Below, in pieces: positions 50,514 through 59,306 of a stretch of 64,000 nt of DNA; positions within the stretch are counted from its first letter, which is position 1, and every line of letters starts with the position of its first letter. The stretch comes from Actinomadura mexicana (GTDB lineage: Bacteria; Actinomycetota; Actinomycetes; Streptosporangiales; Streptosporangiaceae): contig NZ_FZNP01000013.1 of the NCBI RefSeq assembly GCF_900188105.1, forward strand, positions 1 through 64,000. The letters run 5' to 3'. The translations under genes and the position numbers were made by a program. The notes under the pieces were generated by a model. The model did no database searches, was not told the origin of the DNA, and saw only the letters and a list, made by a program, of their open reading frames with translations.

Positions 50514-51323
50514 ATGAGCCGCGCCGACTTCCTGCGCCCCGACTTCTCGCTCTGGCATCTCATCGCCGTTGAGCTGCGCAGACAACGCCAGATGAGGCGG
50601 ATCTCCGGAGCCGCCCTGGCCGTCATACTCGACTGCGACCGGTCGACTGTCGCACGCTATGAATCGGGCGACGTGCAACTACCCACCGGGCGCGCCAGGG
50701 TCTTAGATCAAGAATGGGGCCTTCAAGGCCTCTTCGAGAATCTTGTCAAACACGCCAAAAATGCCCGAGACCTCGACTGGTGGGAGACATTCAAGGATTA
50801 CGAGCGCCGAGCGAACCTCATCAAGACCTACGAGCCCTCACTGATCCCTGGGCTCCTCCAACGCGAGGCCTACGCACGCGCCATCTTCACGTCCAGCCGC
50901 AGGACGGACGCCGACGACGCGGTCACCGAGCGCTTGGCCCGCCAGAAGATTCTCACCCGCGAGTATCCCTGCAAGCTCATGGCCATCCTCGACACCGCGG
51001 CCGTGTTGCGCTCGTTCGGCGACACGGACGTTATGCGCGACCAACTTGGCTACCTTCTCGAAGTCTCAGTCTGGCCGAACGTCTACCTGCGAGTGACCTC
51101 TGACAAGCTGATCGGCTACGGCGGCGTAGGAGGCGGATTCACCGTGATGCAGACTCCCACCGGCGACCTCGGCTTCGCCACCGTCGGCTCCACAGGACAC
51201 ATCTCTCTCGATCCCATCGATATCCAGGAACAAGCGATACGGTATGACGAGATCGGTATGTCCTCACTGTCGGTCGAGGCATCCCGTGCCTTCATCACCA
51301 AGACGCTGGACTCTCTTTCATGA
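50514..51323 (+). CDS. XRE-type HTH protein with Scr1/DUF5753 domain (WhiJ-like)
   Basis: The 269-aa protein has an N-terminal helix-turn-helix (LRRQRQMRRISGAALAVIL, then STVARYESG) and the long DUF5753/Scr1 domain with YEPSLIPGLLQREAYARAIF and LARQKILTREYP. This family, which includes WhiJ of Streptomyces, is always near DUF397 genes and is thought to be an antitoxin-like repressor. The ATG at 50514 has GGAGGAG upstream. Its stop overlaps the start of the first DUF397 gene (ATGA), so the two are coupled. Codon use is slightly less GC-biased than in metabolic genes. Confidence 0.92.
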   Translation: MSRADFLRPDFSLWHLIAVELRRQRQMRRISGAALAVILDCDRSTVARYESGDVQLPTGRARVLDQEWGLQGLFENLVKHAKNARDLDWWETFKDYERRANLIKTYEPSLIPGLLQREAYARAIFTSSRRTDADDAVTERLARQKILTREYPCKLMAILDTAAVLRSFGDTDVMRDQLGYLLEVSVWPNVYLRVTSDKLIGYGGVGGGFTVMQTPTGDLGFATVGSTGHISLDPIDIQEQAIRYDEIGMSSLSVEASRAFITKTLDSLS

Positions 51324-51505
51324 ACATTCACTGGCGCAAATCCACTCGGTCGGAAGATCACGGCAACTGCGTCGAGTTGGCCGCGCTCCCCCACGCGGTC
51401 GCCATCCGGGACAGCAAAGCTCCCGGCGCGGGCCACCTCGCCCTCACCCCCCAAGCCTTCGCCGACCTGCTCACCCGCGCCAAACTGGATAGCCTGCCGG
51501 GCTGA
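51320..51505 (+). CDS. DUF397 protein, first of two
   Basis: The 61-aa protein has the DUF397 pattern: WRKSTRSEDHGNCVELA, VAIRDSKAPGAGHLAL and the closing helix FADLLTRAK. It overlaps the end of the Scr1-type gene by 4 bp. DUF397 proteins are the usual downstream partners of WhiJ-like regulators; some Streptomyces members relieve the regulator's repression. It is cytoplasmic, without catalytic residues. Confidence 0.92.
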   Translation: MNIHWRKSTRSEDHGNCVELAALPHAVAIRDSKAPGAGHLALTPQAFADLLTRAKLDSLPG

Positions 51506-51544
51506 CCTGCCCGCCTTCGGGAGCGGAACGAAGTAGGAGTCGAT

Positions 51545-51745
51545 GTGACGGAAAACCGTCCCGTGTGGCGAAAAAGCAGCCAGAGTGCCCAGGGCACCTC
51601 CGAGCAGGGCGTTGAAGTCGCTCGACTTCCCCATGCCATCAGCATCAGAGACGGCAAGGCACCCGACGCGGGCCACATCACCCTCACGACTCACACCTTC
51701 GCCGCCCTGCTCGACCATGCCAAGCAGGGCGAGTTGCCGCACTGA
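51545..51745 (+). CDS. DUF397 protein, second of two
   Basis: The 66-aa protein starts at GTG 51545 and reads VWRKSSQSAQGTSEQGVEVA, ISIRDGKAPDAGHITL and FAALLDHAK, a second DUF397 domain. It lacks the Cys found after NxxGN-type turns in the first copy (NCVELA there, QGVEVA here). The gap to the first copy is 39 bp. Tandem DUF397 genes suggest duplication, with the second possibly having a distinct partner. Confidence 0.9.
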   Translation: MTENRPVWRKSSQSAQGTSEQGVEVARLPHAISIRDGKAPDAGHITLTTHTFAALLDHAKQGELPH

Positions 51746-51886
51746 CCCAGTCGCCTGTGGGCGCGGAGTGGATAGCCCACCGGCCGGCCTGGAGCGACAT
51801 GGCCGGTTGCCGGAACAGTCCGCACCAGGGTGAGAACGACGGTCAGTACGAGGCGGTCGGCGTCGACGAAGGTTCCGTTGGCCGGT

Positions 51887-52831
51887 TCAACTGTGGTCCC
51901 GGAGGCCTTCCCCGCCGTCCGGGTCCAGATGTTCGACCATGGCGTTGATCGCCTTGTCCACTTCTTCGGTGACGCGTCTGGAGCAGAGCGCCCCGGGGGT
52001 ACGGGAGCGCAGATGCTCGGGGGTGTCCTTCAGGTCGAGGCTCGGATGGCCTTCGGCGTGGTCGCACGAACCGGCGGTCGGGTCCAGCGATGTCAGGGCG
52101 TCGTGGAAGAACCTGATCACGCCGGGTGCGGGAGAGCCGAAGCGGCCGGCCTCGACCATGAAGCAGACGGCCAGTGCCAGGCACGCACGTTCGTCAGGCG
52201 GGACGTCGTCCCGGAGCCTGCGGGCGGCCCAGACGGAGGCGGCCTGGGCGTCTGGATCGATCGTGGTGGACCGCTGCCGTTCGAGGTCGGCGGGGAAGGC
52301 GTCGGGGTCGGCGGCGTAGCGTTCGTCGAGGTGGCCGGTGGCGGGCACCAGGAACCGTTCCTGCTTGGCCGCCTCCAGGTCTCGCACGACCTCGGCGGCC
52401 AGCATCGCCAGAAATGCGGGGCAGCCGTACTTCTCGATCTTGGCGGCGTCGACGGCGGCGTCGGGTTCGGCGGAGCTCCACGCCTCGGCGTCGATGATCG
52501 ACGCGGCGATCGCTCCCGCCTCCGCGGGGCCGGCCTCATCACCCAAGGAGGTGTGCGAATGCCGCTCGGGCGCATTGCACGGAAGGCCGCGCAGGACCGT
52601 TCCGGCCTGGGCGGCGTTGTCGATGTAGTCGTCGAAGTCGCCCTCGGAGGTGCTTCGCCACTTGATGTACCAGCGGCTGGCCCAGAGCGCCACCAGCATC
52701 GCCCTGCCGGTCGGTTCGGTCGGTTCCTCGCGTAGCAGCACGCTCATGTGCGCCAGCGTGTACTCGGGCTCCATGCTGGGATAGCCCTCCAGCATGGTTT
52801 CCAGTTCGTAGGCGAAATCGACGACGTCCAA
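51887..52831 (-). CDS. Uncharacterised 314-aa cytoplasmic protein
   Basis: I do not recognise a family. The protein is acidic and helical, without signal peptide or membrane segments. Notable parts are MDVVDFAYELETMLEGYPSM, LVALWASRWYIKWRSTSEGD, the central YGCPAFLAMLAAEVVRDLEA and PDERACLALAVCFMVEAG. Codon use fits the genome and the ATG at 52831 starts a full-length frame. It follows the DUF397 cluster on the opposite strand. It could be a genuine actinobacterial orphan. No function is proposed. Confidence 0.65.
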   Translation of the reverse strand: MDVVDFAYELETMLEGYPSMEPEYTLAHMSVLLREEPTEPTGRAMLVALWASRWYIKWRSTSEGDFDDYIDNAAQAGTVLRGLPCNAPERHSHTSLGDEAGPAEAGAIAASIIDAEAWSSAEPDAAVDAAKIEKYGCPAFLAMLAAEVVRDLEAAKQERFLVPATGHLDERYAADPDAFPADLERQRSTTIDPDAQAASVWAARRLRDDVPPDERACLALAVCFMVEAGRFGSPAPGVIRFFHDALTSLDPTAGSCDHAEGHPSLDLKDTPEHLRSRTPGALCSRRVTEEVDKAINAMVEHLDPDGGEGLRDHS

Positions 52832-53135
52832 GCTGCCACTCCAGAGGAACCGCTGATGTGACCGCTCAACTTAGTGTCCTCGCGTCGGGACATGCCACGG
52901 CGCGTGTTCCATCTGAGTGTCCCGTTGCTCCCCACTCCGGCGGACGTAGCTGACGGGTTCGTCGAGGTGATTCCGGTCGGCGCTGCCGATGTGCGGGAAC
53001 CCGTTTCTCGACCGCTTGAGGATCCCCCGGCAGCACGGACAGCTGGGGTGAGATCGGTCGTGGTCGAGGCGCGGTGTCGTTCCTCGTAGTCCAACGGACG
53101 CAGGGTGCCGACGCTGTCGGGTGCGAGTCCCGCGG
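52832..53135. other. Gene-free stretch with a degenerate tRNA-like segment
   Basis: No gene is supported. Between about 53078 and 53133 the plus strand has CGTAGTCCAACGGACG, like a D arm, and CGGG-TGCGAGT-CCCG, like a T arm with a 7-nt loop. The anticodon and acceptor stems do not pair, so this is at best a decayed tRNA. Confidence 0.35.
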
Positions 53136-54092
53136 TCAGAATGTGGCGATCGGGTTGACCGGGCTGCCGGACGTACCGGCGAAGCGGATCGGCGCGACCG
53201 CGAGGTGGAAGTCCCACTGGCCGAGCTCGGCAGCCGTCGTCGCGCAGGCCTCCAGGTCGCAGTTGTCGAGCAGCCACAGACCCATCGCGACGAGGCCCAC
53301 GGCGTGGACCGGCATCAACACGTCTTCGTACCCCGACGGCTGAACGTCCTGGGGGGTGTCGGCGCCGATCAGCGCGACCTCGCGTTCACGCAGCCAGGGC
53401 AGGCAGGACGCGTGCCAGCCGGCCTGCGTGAAACCGCCGGTCTCACCGGCCTCGTGCCGGGCGCGGCCATAGCCGGTCCGCAGGAGTACCGCGTCACCGG
53501 ATCGCACCCGCACACCCTGGCGACGCTCGGCCTCCTCAAGATCGTCGGGGTACACGGCCTGCCCCGGTTCCAACCACGGCACATCGCGGACCCGCGCGAT
53601 GTCCAGCAGGACACCACGTGTGATGATCCCGTTCGCCGCCGCCGTGACGGCCGCCCACGCCGATCCCGCCGCGGCGTCGACCAGCGAGTGCGACCGCCCG
53701 TTGTACATCGTGCCGTCCCAGAAGATGTGGCACGGCGAGTCGACGTGGGTGAGGGTGTTGCCGTGGAAGGTGATGCCGAGCCGCTCGGACGAAAAGCCCC
53801 AGCGCCGGTCGTTGTGGAATGCGGGCACCGGCATGTTCTCCGAACCCGGCATGTCGGCGGCGCACGGGCACGTCGTCGTCGACCGCTCCATGTCCTCCGG
53901 TGCGGCGACCTCCCACGCGCACGACACGCTCCTGCCGTGGCGCACGGCCCGCGCCGCCGCCAGCCGGACGTCATCGGTGATGTGGTTCAGAGTGCCGAGC
54001 TGGTCGTCGTCGCCCCAGCGCCCCCAGTTCGACAGCGTGTCGAAGTATCCGAGCACGTCGTCCTGTGTGGGCATCGGTCGCCCTGCCGTCAT
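53136..54092 (-). CDS. Cyclase-family protein (kynurenine formamidase-like metal hydrolase)
   Basis: The 318-aa protein carries the cyclase-family metal signature HGNTLTHVDSPCH (related to HxGTHxDxPxH) and DAVLLRTGYGR. Members include kynurenine formamidase and isatin hydrolase, which open amide or lactam rings using Mn or Zn. The length and the N-terminal WGRWGDDDQLGTLNHIT match the long bacterial subgroup that often accepts isatin-like substrates. The ATG at 54092 has GGAGGAG about 11 bases upstream. It is a single cytoplasmic gene, and the substrate is uncertain. Confidence 0.85.
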   Translation of the reverse strand: MTAGRPMPTQDDVLGYFDTLSNWGRWGDDDQLGTLNHITDDVRLAAARAVRHGRSVSCAWEVAAPEDMERSTTTCPCAADMPGSENMPVPAFHNDRRWGFSSERLGITFHGNTLTHVDSPCHIFWDGTMYNGRSHSLVDAAAGSAWAAVTAAANGIITRGVLLDIARVRDVPWLEPGQAVYPDDLEEAERRQGVRVRSGDAVLLRTGYGRARHEAGETGGFTQAGWHASCLPWLREREVALIGADTPQDVQPSGYEDVLMPVHAVGLVAMGLWLLDNCDLEACATTAAELGQWDFHLAVAPIRFAGTSGSPVNPIATF

Positions 54093-54308
54093 CCCAGCAT
54101 CGACTCCTCCGGTCACGCGGTTCGAGGCACCAGGGCCCGCTGAACGGCATGACACTAGATCAGCGGGCCGGCGATCGGCCAGTCGGGAGGCGGGCACCGA
54201 ACCCGACCACCACACGTCCCGCGACAGCAGGGACCCGTTCCGCGCGGCCGGAGCACCGGCACCGCTGCGGCAAGCTCTTGAGAGGCCGATGAGGGGGACG
54301 ATGCAGGC

Positions 54309-54905
54309 GTGAGCGATGTTCAGGATGATCTCGTGGTTCGGCCGGACTTCCGGACAGGACTGATCGTTCTGGTCGTCATGGCGGTGGCCGCTGTGAGCAT
54401 CGTCGCCGCGATCCTGATCGGCGACGCCCCGGCCGTGTTCGCGCTGATCGTGGGCGGCGTGTTCGCCGTGCTGATCCCCCTGGCGATCGGGACCCTTCTC
54501 AGCGCCCGGGTCACCCTGACGGCTCACGAACTCGTCGTCCAAGGACTGTTCGGCCGGAAGCGCTGGCCACGCTCACGCGTCGCGGAGGTGGTGCGCGCCA
54601 GCATCACCGCGCCCCGTGGAGGGGCCGGGGTGAGCCTGTTCGTGCTCGACTCGCAAGGCGCCCTGCTAGTCAGGGTGCAGGGCGGCCTCTACTCGCCCGA
54701 GGACCTCGCCCGGCTGGTGGACGCGCTCGGCGTCCCGTGCAGTGGGCCGGACCGTCCCGTCAACGCCAGTGAGTTCGCCGAGACGTATCCGGGCCTTGTG
54801 TCGTGGGTCGAGCGGCATCCCTACCGGCTCGCCTTCGCGGCCAGCGGCGTCGTGTGCGCGGCAGCCATGGCAGTGGCGCTCGTTTCGCTCGCGACGGCGT
54901 CCTGA
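54309..54905 (+). CDS. PH-like domain small membrane protein
   Basis: The 198-aa protein starts at GTG 54309, has two N-terminal membrane helices (LIVLVVMAVAAVSIVAAIL and FALIVGGVFAVLIPLAIGTL), a soluble bacterial PH-like domain (LTAHELVVQGLFGRKRWPRSRVAEV to LLVRVQGGLYSPEDLARLVDAL) and a C-terminal helix (LAFAASGVVCAAAMAVALVS). PH-like membrane proteins are common in actinobacteria with unknown roles. It is monocistronic and converges on the CU044_5270-type gene. Confidence 0.72.
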   Translation: MSDVQDDLVVRPDFRTGLIVLVVMAVAAVSIVAAILIGDAPAVFALIVGGVFAVLIPLAIGTLLSARVTLTAHELVVQGLFGRKRWPRSRVAEVVRASITAPRGGAGVSLFVLDSQGALLVRVQGGLYSPEDLARLVDALGVPCSGPDRPVNASEFAETYPGLVSWVERHPYRLAFAASGVVCAAAMAVALVSLATAS

Positions 54906-54993
54906 CCGGTCCTGAGTTCCCCCACTGCACGGCACTTGGGCGAGATAGTCAGAGAGCGGGTTCTCCGTCCTCCCACCAAGGCGCGGGCACGGG

Positions 54994-55020
54994 CGGGGCC
55001 GGTCGAAACCACCGGCCCCG
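54994..55020 (-). terminator. Hairpin behind the CU044_5270-type gene
   Basis: CGGGGCCGGT (54994-55003) pairs perfectly over 10 bp with ACCGGCCCCG (55011-55020) across a 7-nt loop. It lies 14 bp past the stop at 55035. Confidence 0.65.
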
Positions 55021-55034
55021 ACCGCGCCGTGGGC

Positions 55035-56072
55035 TCAGTTCACCGCCGGGGGCTGGTCGGCGATGGAGACCTTCATCTGCGCCGAGTTGGTCAGCACGCT
55101 CCCGACCGGCGCTTCCGCCTTCGCGGCCTCGGTGACGACGCTGCGCCGGCCGAGGAACTCGTAGGTCTTCTCGTCGAAGATGTACTCCTCGCGGACGCCG
55201 CTGCCGGACGGGTTCAGCGTGACGGCGATGCCGGTCCTGCCTGCCGCGTCCACCGCGCGGCCGACGGTGGTGACGCCGCGGATGGCCGCCGCCGCCCGGA
55301 ACAGCGCGGCCCGCTGCACGCGGGGCATGTAGGCCTCGGTGAGCATGCCGCCGACGTTCTGCCACGCCGTGGCGTCGGCTTCGGGGCCGGTGCCCAGGCC
55401 GATGTACAGGTGCTGGTACATCTTGGCCGGATCGGCCGGCAGGCGGCTCAGGTAGGCGTAGTCGTTGCGCAGGTGCTCGGCGCGGTCGTCGAAGTCGGCG
55501 GCCTTGGACATCGAGCCGCGTCCCACGTCCTGGCGGGCCTCGGCCGGGATGGGCCACCCCGGGTACGGCTTGGGCTCCAGCTTCCTGGCCCACAGGACGC
55601 CGTGTGTGGCGTCGCCGTCCACGGGCAGCCAGATCTTCCGTTCCTGCCGGTCCAGGTAGCGTCCGTGGCGACCACCGGAGTTGCTCTCGACGGTGTCCGT
55701 GGTCCTTGAGACGATGACCAGGAACTGGCCGGGACGGGGACGCAGCTCCGGGGCCCTGGCCGCGTGGTCGGCGGCCCGCTTGAGCACCTGCACCGACGCC
55801 ACCGGCATCGTGTGCACGACCGGGGGCGCGCCGGGCTCCCCGCCCGCGGTGACCGCGACGACTCCGGCGGCGGCGGCCGCGACGCCCAGCCCCGCCGCCA
55901 GGCCGATCCGCAGCCGCACGGCCCCGCGGGGGCGGCCGGGGACGCGCCGCCCGGAGTCCGGGGCCGCGTCCCGCATGACGCTCAGCAGCCGGCGCTCCTC
56001 GGCCCGCACGTCGGTCAGGTCGAGTTCGGGGACATCCGAGCGGAACCGCTCAAGCTCGGTCATCTCATTCAT
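55035..56072 (-). CDS. CU044_5270-type membrane protein, sigma-factor partner
   Basis: The 345-aa protein has a cytoplasmic N-terminus (MNEMTELERFRSDVPELD), one membrane helix (IGLAAGLGVAAAAAGVVAVTAG) and a long extracytoplasmic domain. This is the CU044_5270 family, found directly after ECF sigma genes in actinomycetes; the topology is that of an anti-sigma factor or sensor, although it has no ZAS zinc motif. The ATG at 56072 has GAGGAG upstream and overlaps the sigma gene stop by 8 bp, so they are co-translated. The sensing signal is unknown. Confidence 0.85.
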   Translation of the reverse strand: MNEMTELERFRSDVPELDLTDVRAEERRLLSVMRDAAPDSGRRVPGRPRGAVRLRIGLAAGLGVAAAAAGVVAVTAGGEPGAPPVVHTMPVASVQVLKRAADHAARAPELRPRPGQFLVIVSRTTDTVESNSGGRHGRYLDRQERKIWLPVDGDATHGVLWARKLEPKPYPGWPIPAEARQDVGRGSMSKAADFDDRAEHLRNDYAYLSRLPADPAKMYQHLYIGLGTGPEADATAWQNVGGMLTEAYMPRVQRAALFRAAAAIRGVTTVGRAVDAAGRTGIAVTLNPSGSGVREEYIFDEKTYEFLGRRSVVTEAAKAEAPVGSVLTNSAQMKVSIADQPPAVN

Positions 56073-56664
56073 GGACGGGCTCCTCACTGACGTAGATCAC
56101 GGATTCGGTCGCACCGAGGTGCCGGCGGAGCCTGTGCCTGGCCCGGTTGATGCGCGACCGCACCGTCCCGACGCGCACGTTCAGCGCCTGCGCGGTCTCC
56201 GCATAGCTGAGGTCGCCCCAGGCCACCAGCAGCAGCGCGTCGCGGTGCCCCTTCGGCAGCGCGGCCAGCGCGCTCGCCAGGGCCCTGCCGGACGCCCCCG
56301 CACTGAGCCGCTCGTCACTGCGCTCCGTGAACGGCTCCATCACCGGGTCGTTGCCCATCCGCTCCAGGACGCGCAGCTGCCGCACCTCCGCCCGCACATG
56401 CCGGCCCATCAGATTGGTGGCGATCCCGTACAACCAGGGCCGCGCGTTCGGACGGGCCAGGTCGTACCGGTCGCGCTGCCGGAACGCCGCCAGGAACGTC
56501 TCGGCCACCACGTCCTCGGCGGCGTCGGCGCCCAGCCGGCGAATCACGTACCGCTTGATGTCCGGGGCGTACCGGCGGAACACCTCGGCGAACGCCTCGG
56601 GTTCCCGGCGGGACCGCCCGATGACGGAGGCGTCGTCGGCGTCCTCTTCACTCGCAGTGCTCAT
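56065..56664 (-). CDS. ECF-type RNA polymerase sigma factor
   Basis: The 199-aa protein has sigma region 2 (FAEVFRRYAPDIKRYVIRRL and EDVVAETFLAAFRQRDRYD) and region 4 (LPKGHRDALLLVAWGDLSYAETAQAL, shown as two motifs: LPKGHRDALLLVAWG and LSYAETAQALNVRVGTVRSR). It binds core RNA polymerase and directs it to specific promoters. It is first in a two-gene operon with the CU044_5270-type protein. The ATG at 56664 opens the frame. No autoregulatory promoter could be identified by eye. Confidence 0.92.
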   Translation of the reverse strand: MSTASEEDADDASVIGRSRREPEAFAEVFRRYAPDIKRYVIRRLGADAAEDVVAETFLAAFRQRDRYDLARPNARPWLYGIATNLMGRHVRAEVRQLRVLERMGNDPVMEPFTERSDERLSAGASGRALASALAALPKGHRDALLLVAWGDLSYAETAQALNVRVGTVRSRINRARHRLRRHLGATESVIYVSEEPVHE

Positions 56665-56943
56665 ACACGGCCTCTCGGCTTCAGGTCAGGACACCCGTTG
56701 TTGCCGAGCCACCCGCATCCGGTTCCCACTCTCGCGCAGAAGCCGCCGTCCAAGTATCCGTCTCCGACATCCGAGGCGAAGACGACGAGGCCGGTTCCGA
56801 CATCCGTTTGATCATTCATGATCCCGGCCACGCCGTGATTCTGAACGGCGCGACCTTTCGCCGAAAGGAGGCTTTGAAGGCACTCAAGCCCTCACCCGCG
56901 GTCGACACCATGTGTGTGGCGGTCCCGCCGGTCAGTCCTTGCG

Positions 56944-58170
56944 TCAGGCCGGGAGGCGGGTGCCGCGGCGCCAGACGGCGCGGGTGTTGAGGGTGTCGGA
57001 GATGGTGGTGATGGGATCGCCCTCGACCAGGAGGAGGTCGGCGCACAGGCCCTCGGCGATGCGTCCGCGGTCGTCGAGGCCGAAGCGGCGGGCGGGGACA
57101 GAGGTGGCCGCGCGCAGAGCCTGGACGGGGCTGAGGCCGGCGCGGACCAGGTACTGCAGTTCGTGGTGGACGCTCGCGCCATGGGCGAGCCCGCCCAGGA
57201 ACGTCAGGGGAACGGAGACGTCGGTGCCCGCCAGCAGGTCCACGCCCGCGTCGCCGAGGGCCTTGACCGTGGCCAGGACGTCTTCGATCTCGCCCTGCGG
57301 GTAGTGGCCGAAGCTGGAGCGCAGCGCCCTGTCCCAGTCGGCGCTCAGCCGGGAGGCGACGCGGGGGTCGGCGGCGAGCTCGCCGCCGGTGATCCCCATC
57401 ATCGAGGCGTTCAGCACGACGCAGGGGACGACGAACACTCCCGCGTCCTTGACCAGGTCGATGATCTCCGCGGTGTGGGGCCGGTCCATGAACAGGTGGG
57501 CCAGGCCGTCGATGCCCGCCTCGATGGCCATGCGGGTGGCGTCCACGGTCAGGGTGTGGGCGACGGTGAGCATGCCGCGCCCCTTGGCCTCGGCCACGCC
57601 GGCGTTCAGGGTGGCCTGGTCGAGCATCGGAAGGCCGGGGTGCCCCTCGACGCTGCCGTCGTCGACCATGAACTTGATGTAGTCCGAGCCGCGTTCGATC
57701 AGCTGCGGGACGAACGCGACGGCCTCCTCGGGGGTGGTGGAGAACGGTATGAGCGGCGGCTGCCCGGCCGGTTTCGCGCCCGGGGGCGGCCCGGGGCGGA
57801 AACCCGGCGGGAACAGCTCACTGGGGTGGCCGCCCGGCGGTGTGATGCCGAACCCGGAGGAACGCACATCGGCGACGGTGTCGTCCTCGGCGATCCCCCC
57901 GCGGTTGTCGCGCGTGTGGAGGCCCTGCATCTCCAGCTCGGTCGTCACGCCGAACCGCAGCGCCAGGGCCAGGGCGTCCCGGTCGGTGTGGACGTGGGCG
58001 TCGATCAGGCCCGGCAGGAGCGTCGCCCCGCTGCCGTCGACGGCCTCGGCATCCTCGGGGGCGTCACCGCCGACGCGGGCGATCCGCCCGTCCTCGACGA
58101 GCACGGTGGTCACGCCCAGGGTCTTCTCGCCGTCGAAGACCCTGGCACCGGTGATAGCGGTCATGGACAT
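56944..58170 (-). CDS. Metal-dependent amidohydrolase
   Basis: The 408-aa protein follows the amidohydrolase superfamily: LPGLIDAHVHTDRD (HxH metal site), YIKFMVDDG with the carboxylated-Lys position, VAHTLTVDAT and LAHLFMDRP (two His) and LLAGTDVSVP (Asp). It is close to imidazolonepropionase-like and Xaa-Pro dipeptidase-type members. It would hydrolyse a cyclic amide, lactone or dipeptide in the cytoplasm. It lies 55 bp downstream of the quinone reductase on the same strand, so both are likely under the ArsR regulator at 59307. Confidence 0.9.
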   Translation of the reverse strand: MSMTAITGARVFDGEKTLGVTTVLVEDGRIARVGGDAPEDAEAVDGSGATLLPGLIDAHVHTDRDALALALRFGVTTELEMQGLHTRDNRGGIAEDDTVADVRSSGFGITPPGGHPSELFPPGFRPGPPPGAKPAGQPPLIPFSTTPEEAVAFVPQLIERGSDYIKFMVDDGSVEGHPGLPMLDQATLNAGVAEAKGRGMLTVAHTLTVDATRMAIEAGIDGLAHLFMDRPHTAEIIDLVKDAGVFVVPCVVLNASMMGITGGELAADPRVASRLSADWDRALRSSFGHYPQGEIEDVLATVKALGDAGVDLLAGTDVSVPLTFLGGLAHGASVHHELQYLVRAGLSPVQALRAATSVPARRFGLDDRGRIAEGLCADLLLVEGDPITTISDTLNTRAVWRRGTRLPA

Positions 58171-58225
58171 GGCTTACCTCGATCCCTGGGGAGACGGGCC
58201 GCTCGGTCGGTGACCGCGCGGGGCC

Positions 58226-59224
58226 TCAGCGGGGGACGGTGACGACGACCTTGCCGATCTGGGTGTTCGACTCCAGGTGGCGGTGGGCGTCGGCCACCTC
58301 GGTCAGGGGGAAGGTGCGGTCGATGACGGGGCGGAACGCGCCTGAGCGCAGGCCGGAGGTCACGAAGGCGGCGGCGCGGCGGAGGCGTTCTGGGTCCCTG
58401 GTCGTCTCCAGCATCGTGTACGTGCGCATGTTCAGCGCCGGCATGCCGAGGTCGATGCCCGGATAGGGGGTCGGCTCGCCGCTCAGCGCCCCGTACACCA
58501 GGAGAGTCCCGCCGGGTGCGACGAGCCGGGCCAGGTCCGTCACGCCGGGGCCCGCGACGGCGTCGAAGACGAACTCGGCGCCCCGGCCACCGGTCGCCGC
58601 GAGCACGCGTCCGGCCACGTCGTCCGACTCGGTGACGATCACCTCGGCCGCGCCCTCCCTCAACAGTGCCTCCTTCTTGGCGGCGGTGCGGGTCAGGGCG
58701 ATCGCGGTCGCTCCGATCCGGTCGGCGACATGGATGGCGGCCAGCCCCACGCTGCTGGACGCCGCGTTCAGCACGACCGTGTCGCCGGGCCGCATGCCGC
58801 CGACCTCGACCAGCGCGCCGTAGGCCGTGAGGTACGGCATCCACACCGCCGCGCCCTCGACCGCACCGAGGCCCTCGGGACGGGGCAGGACGGCCGAGGC
58901 GGGCACGATCGCCCGCTCCGCGTAGATCCCGTACTCGTTCTGGGAGAACCCGGGCACGGTGCTGACCGGCTGTCCTGGCCGAAACGAGTCGACTCCTTCG
59001 CCTACCGCCTCCACCACGCCCGCCGCCTCGGTGCCCAGCCTGGCCGGGAACGCCTTCACCGGCTCGATGTAGCGACCGGTCCGGAACAGCACCTCGGCCC
59101 TGTTCAGGCCGATCGCCTCCACCCGGATCCGCAGCTCGCCCGGACCGGGCTCGCCGACCTCCACGTCCTCCAGCCTCATCACCTCGGGACCGCCGAGCTC
59201 GTGGAACATCACCGTCATCGCCAT
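58226..59224 (-). CDS. Zinc-independent NADPH:quinone oxidoreductase-type MDR dehydrogenase
   Basis: The 332-aa protein is of the MDR superfamily: VEAIGLNRAEVLFRTGRY, LGTEAAGVVEAVG and the NADPH loop VVLNAASSSVGLAAI, which replaces the usual AAAGGVG. Zinc-binding Cys residues are missing, so it belongs to the quinone reductase branch. It reduces quinones or enones with NADPH. It is divergent from the ArsR-type regulator gene (59307); a 33-bp palindrome lies between them, 48 bp from its ATG. The amidohydrolase follows in the same direction. Confidence 0.9.
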   Translation of the reverse strand: MAMTVMFHELGGPEVMRLEDVEVGEPGPGELRIRVEAIGLNRAEVLFRTGRYIEPVKAFPARLGTEAAGVVEAVGEGVDSFRPGQPVSTVPGFSQNEYGIYAERAIVPASAVLPRPEGLGAVEGAAVWMPYLTAYGALVEVGGMRPGDTVVLNAASSSVGLAAIHVADRIGATAIALTRTAAKKEALLREGAAEVIVTESDDVAGRVLAATGGRGAEFVFDAVAGPGVTDLARLVAPGGTLLVYGALSGEPTPYPGIDLGMPALNMRTYTMLETTRDPERLRRAAAFVTSGLRSGAFRPVIDRTFPLTEVADAHRHLESNTQIGKVVVTVPR

Positions 59225-59271
59225 CGCGTGGGTCCTTCCTCGTAGCAGGTCGGTCTACTGTCACCGCTAAG

Positions 59272-59304
59272 TACGATGACTGTCAAACTTTGACGGATGT
59301 CGTA
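59272..59304. promoter_or_regulatory. 33-bp nested palindrome in divergent QOR/ArsR promoter, candidate ArsR operator
   Basis: The site is centred on C59288: inner arms GTCAAA (59282-59287) and TTTGAC (59289-59294), outer arms TACGA (59272-59276) and TCGTA (59300-59304), with 5-bp gaps of equal length. Both arm pairs are perfect. It ends two bases before the ArsR ATG, so bound protein would block that gene's transcription or translation start. Confidence 0.75.
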
Positions 59305-59306
59305 TT

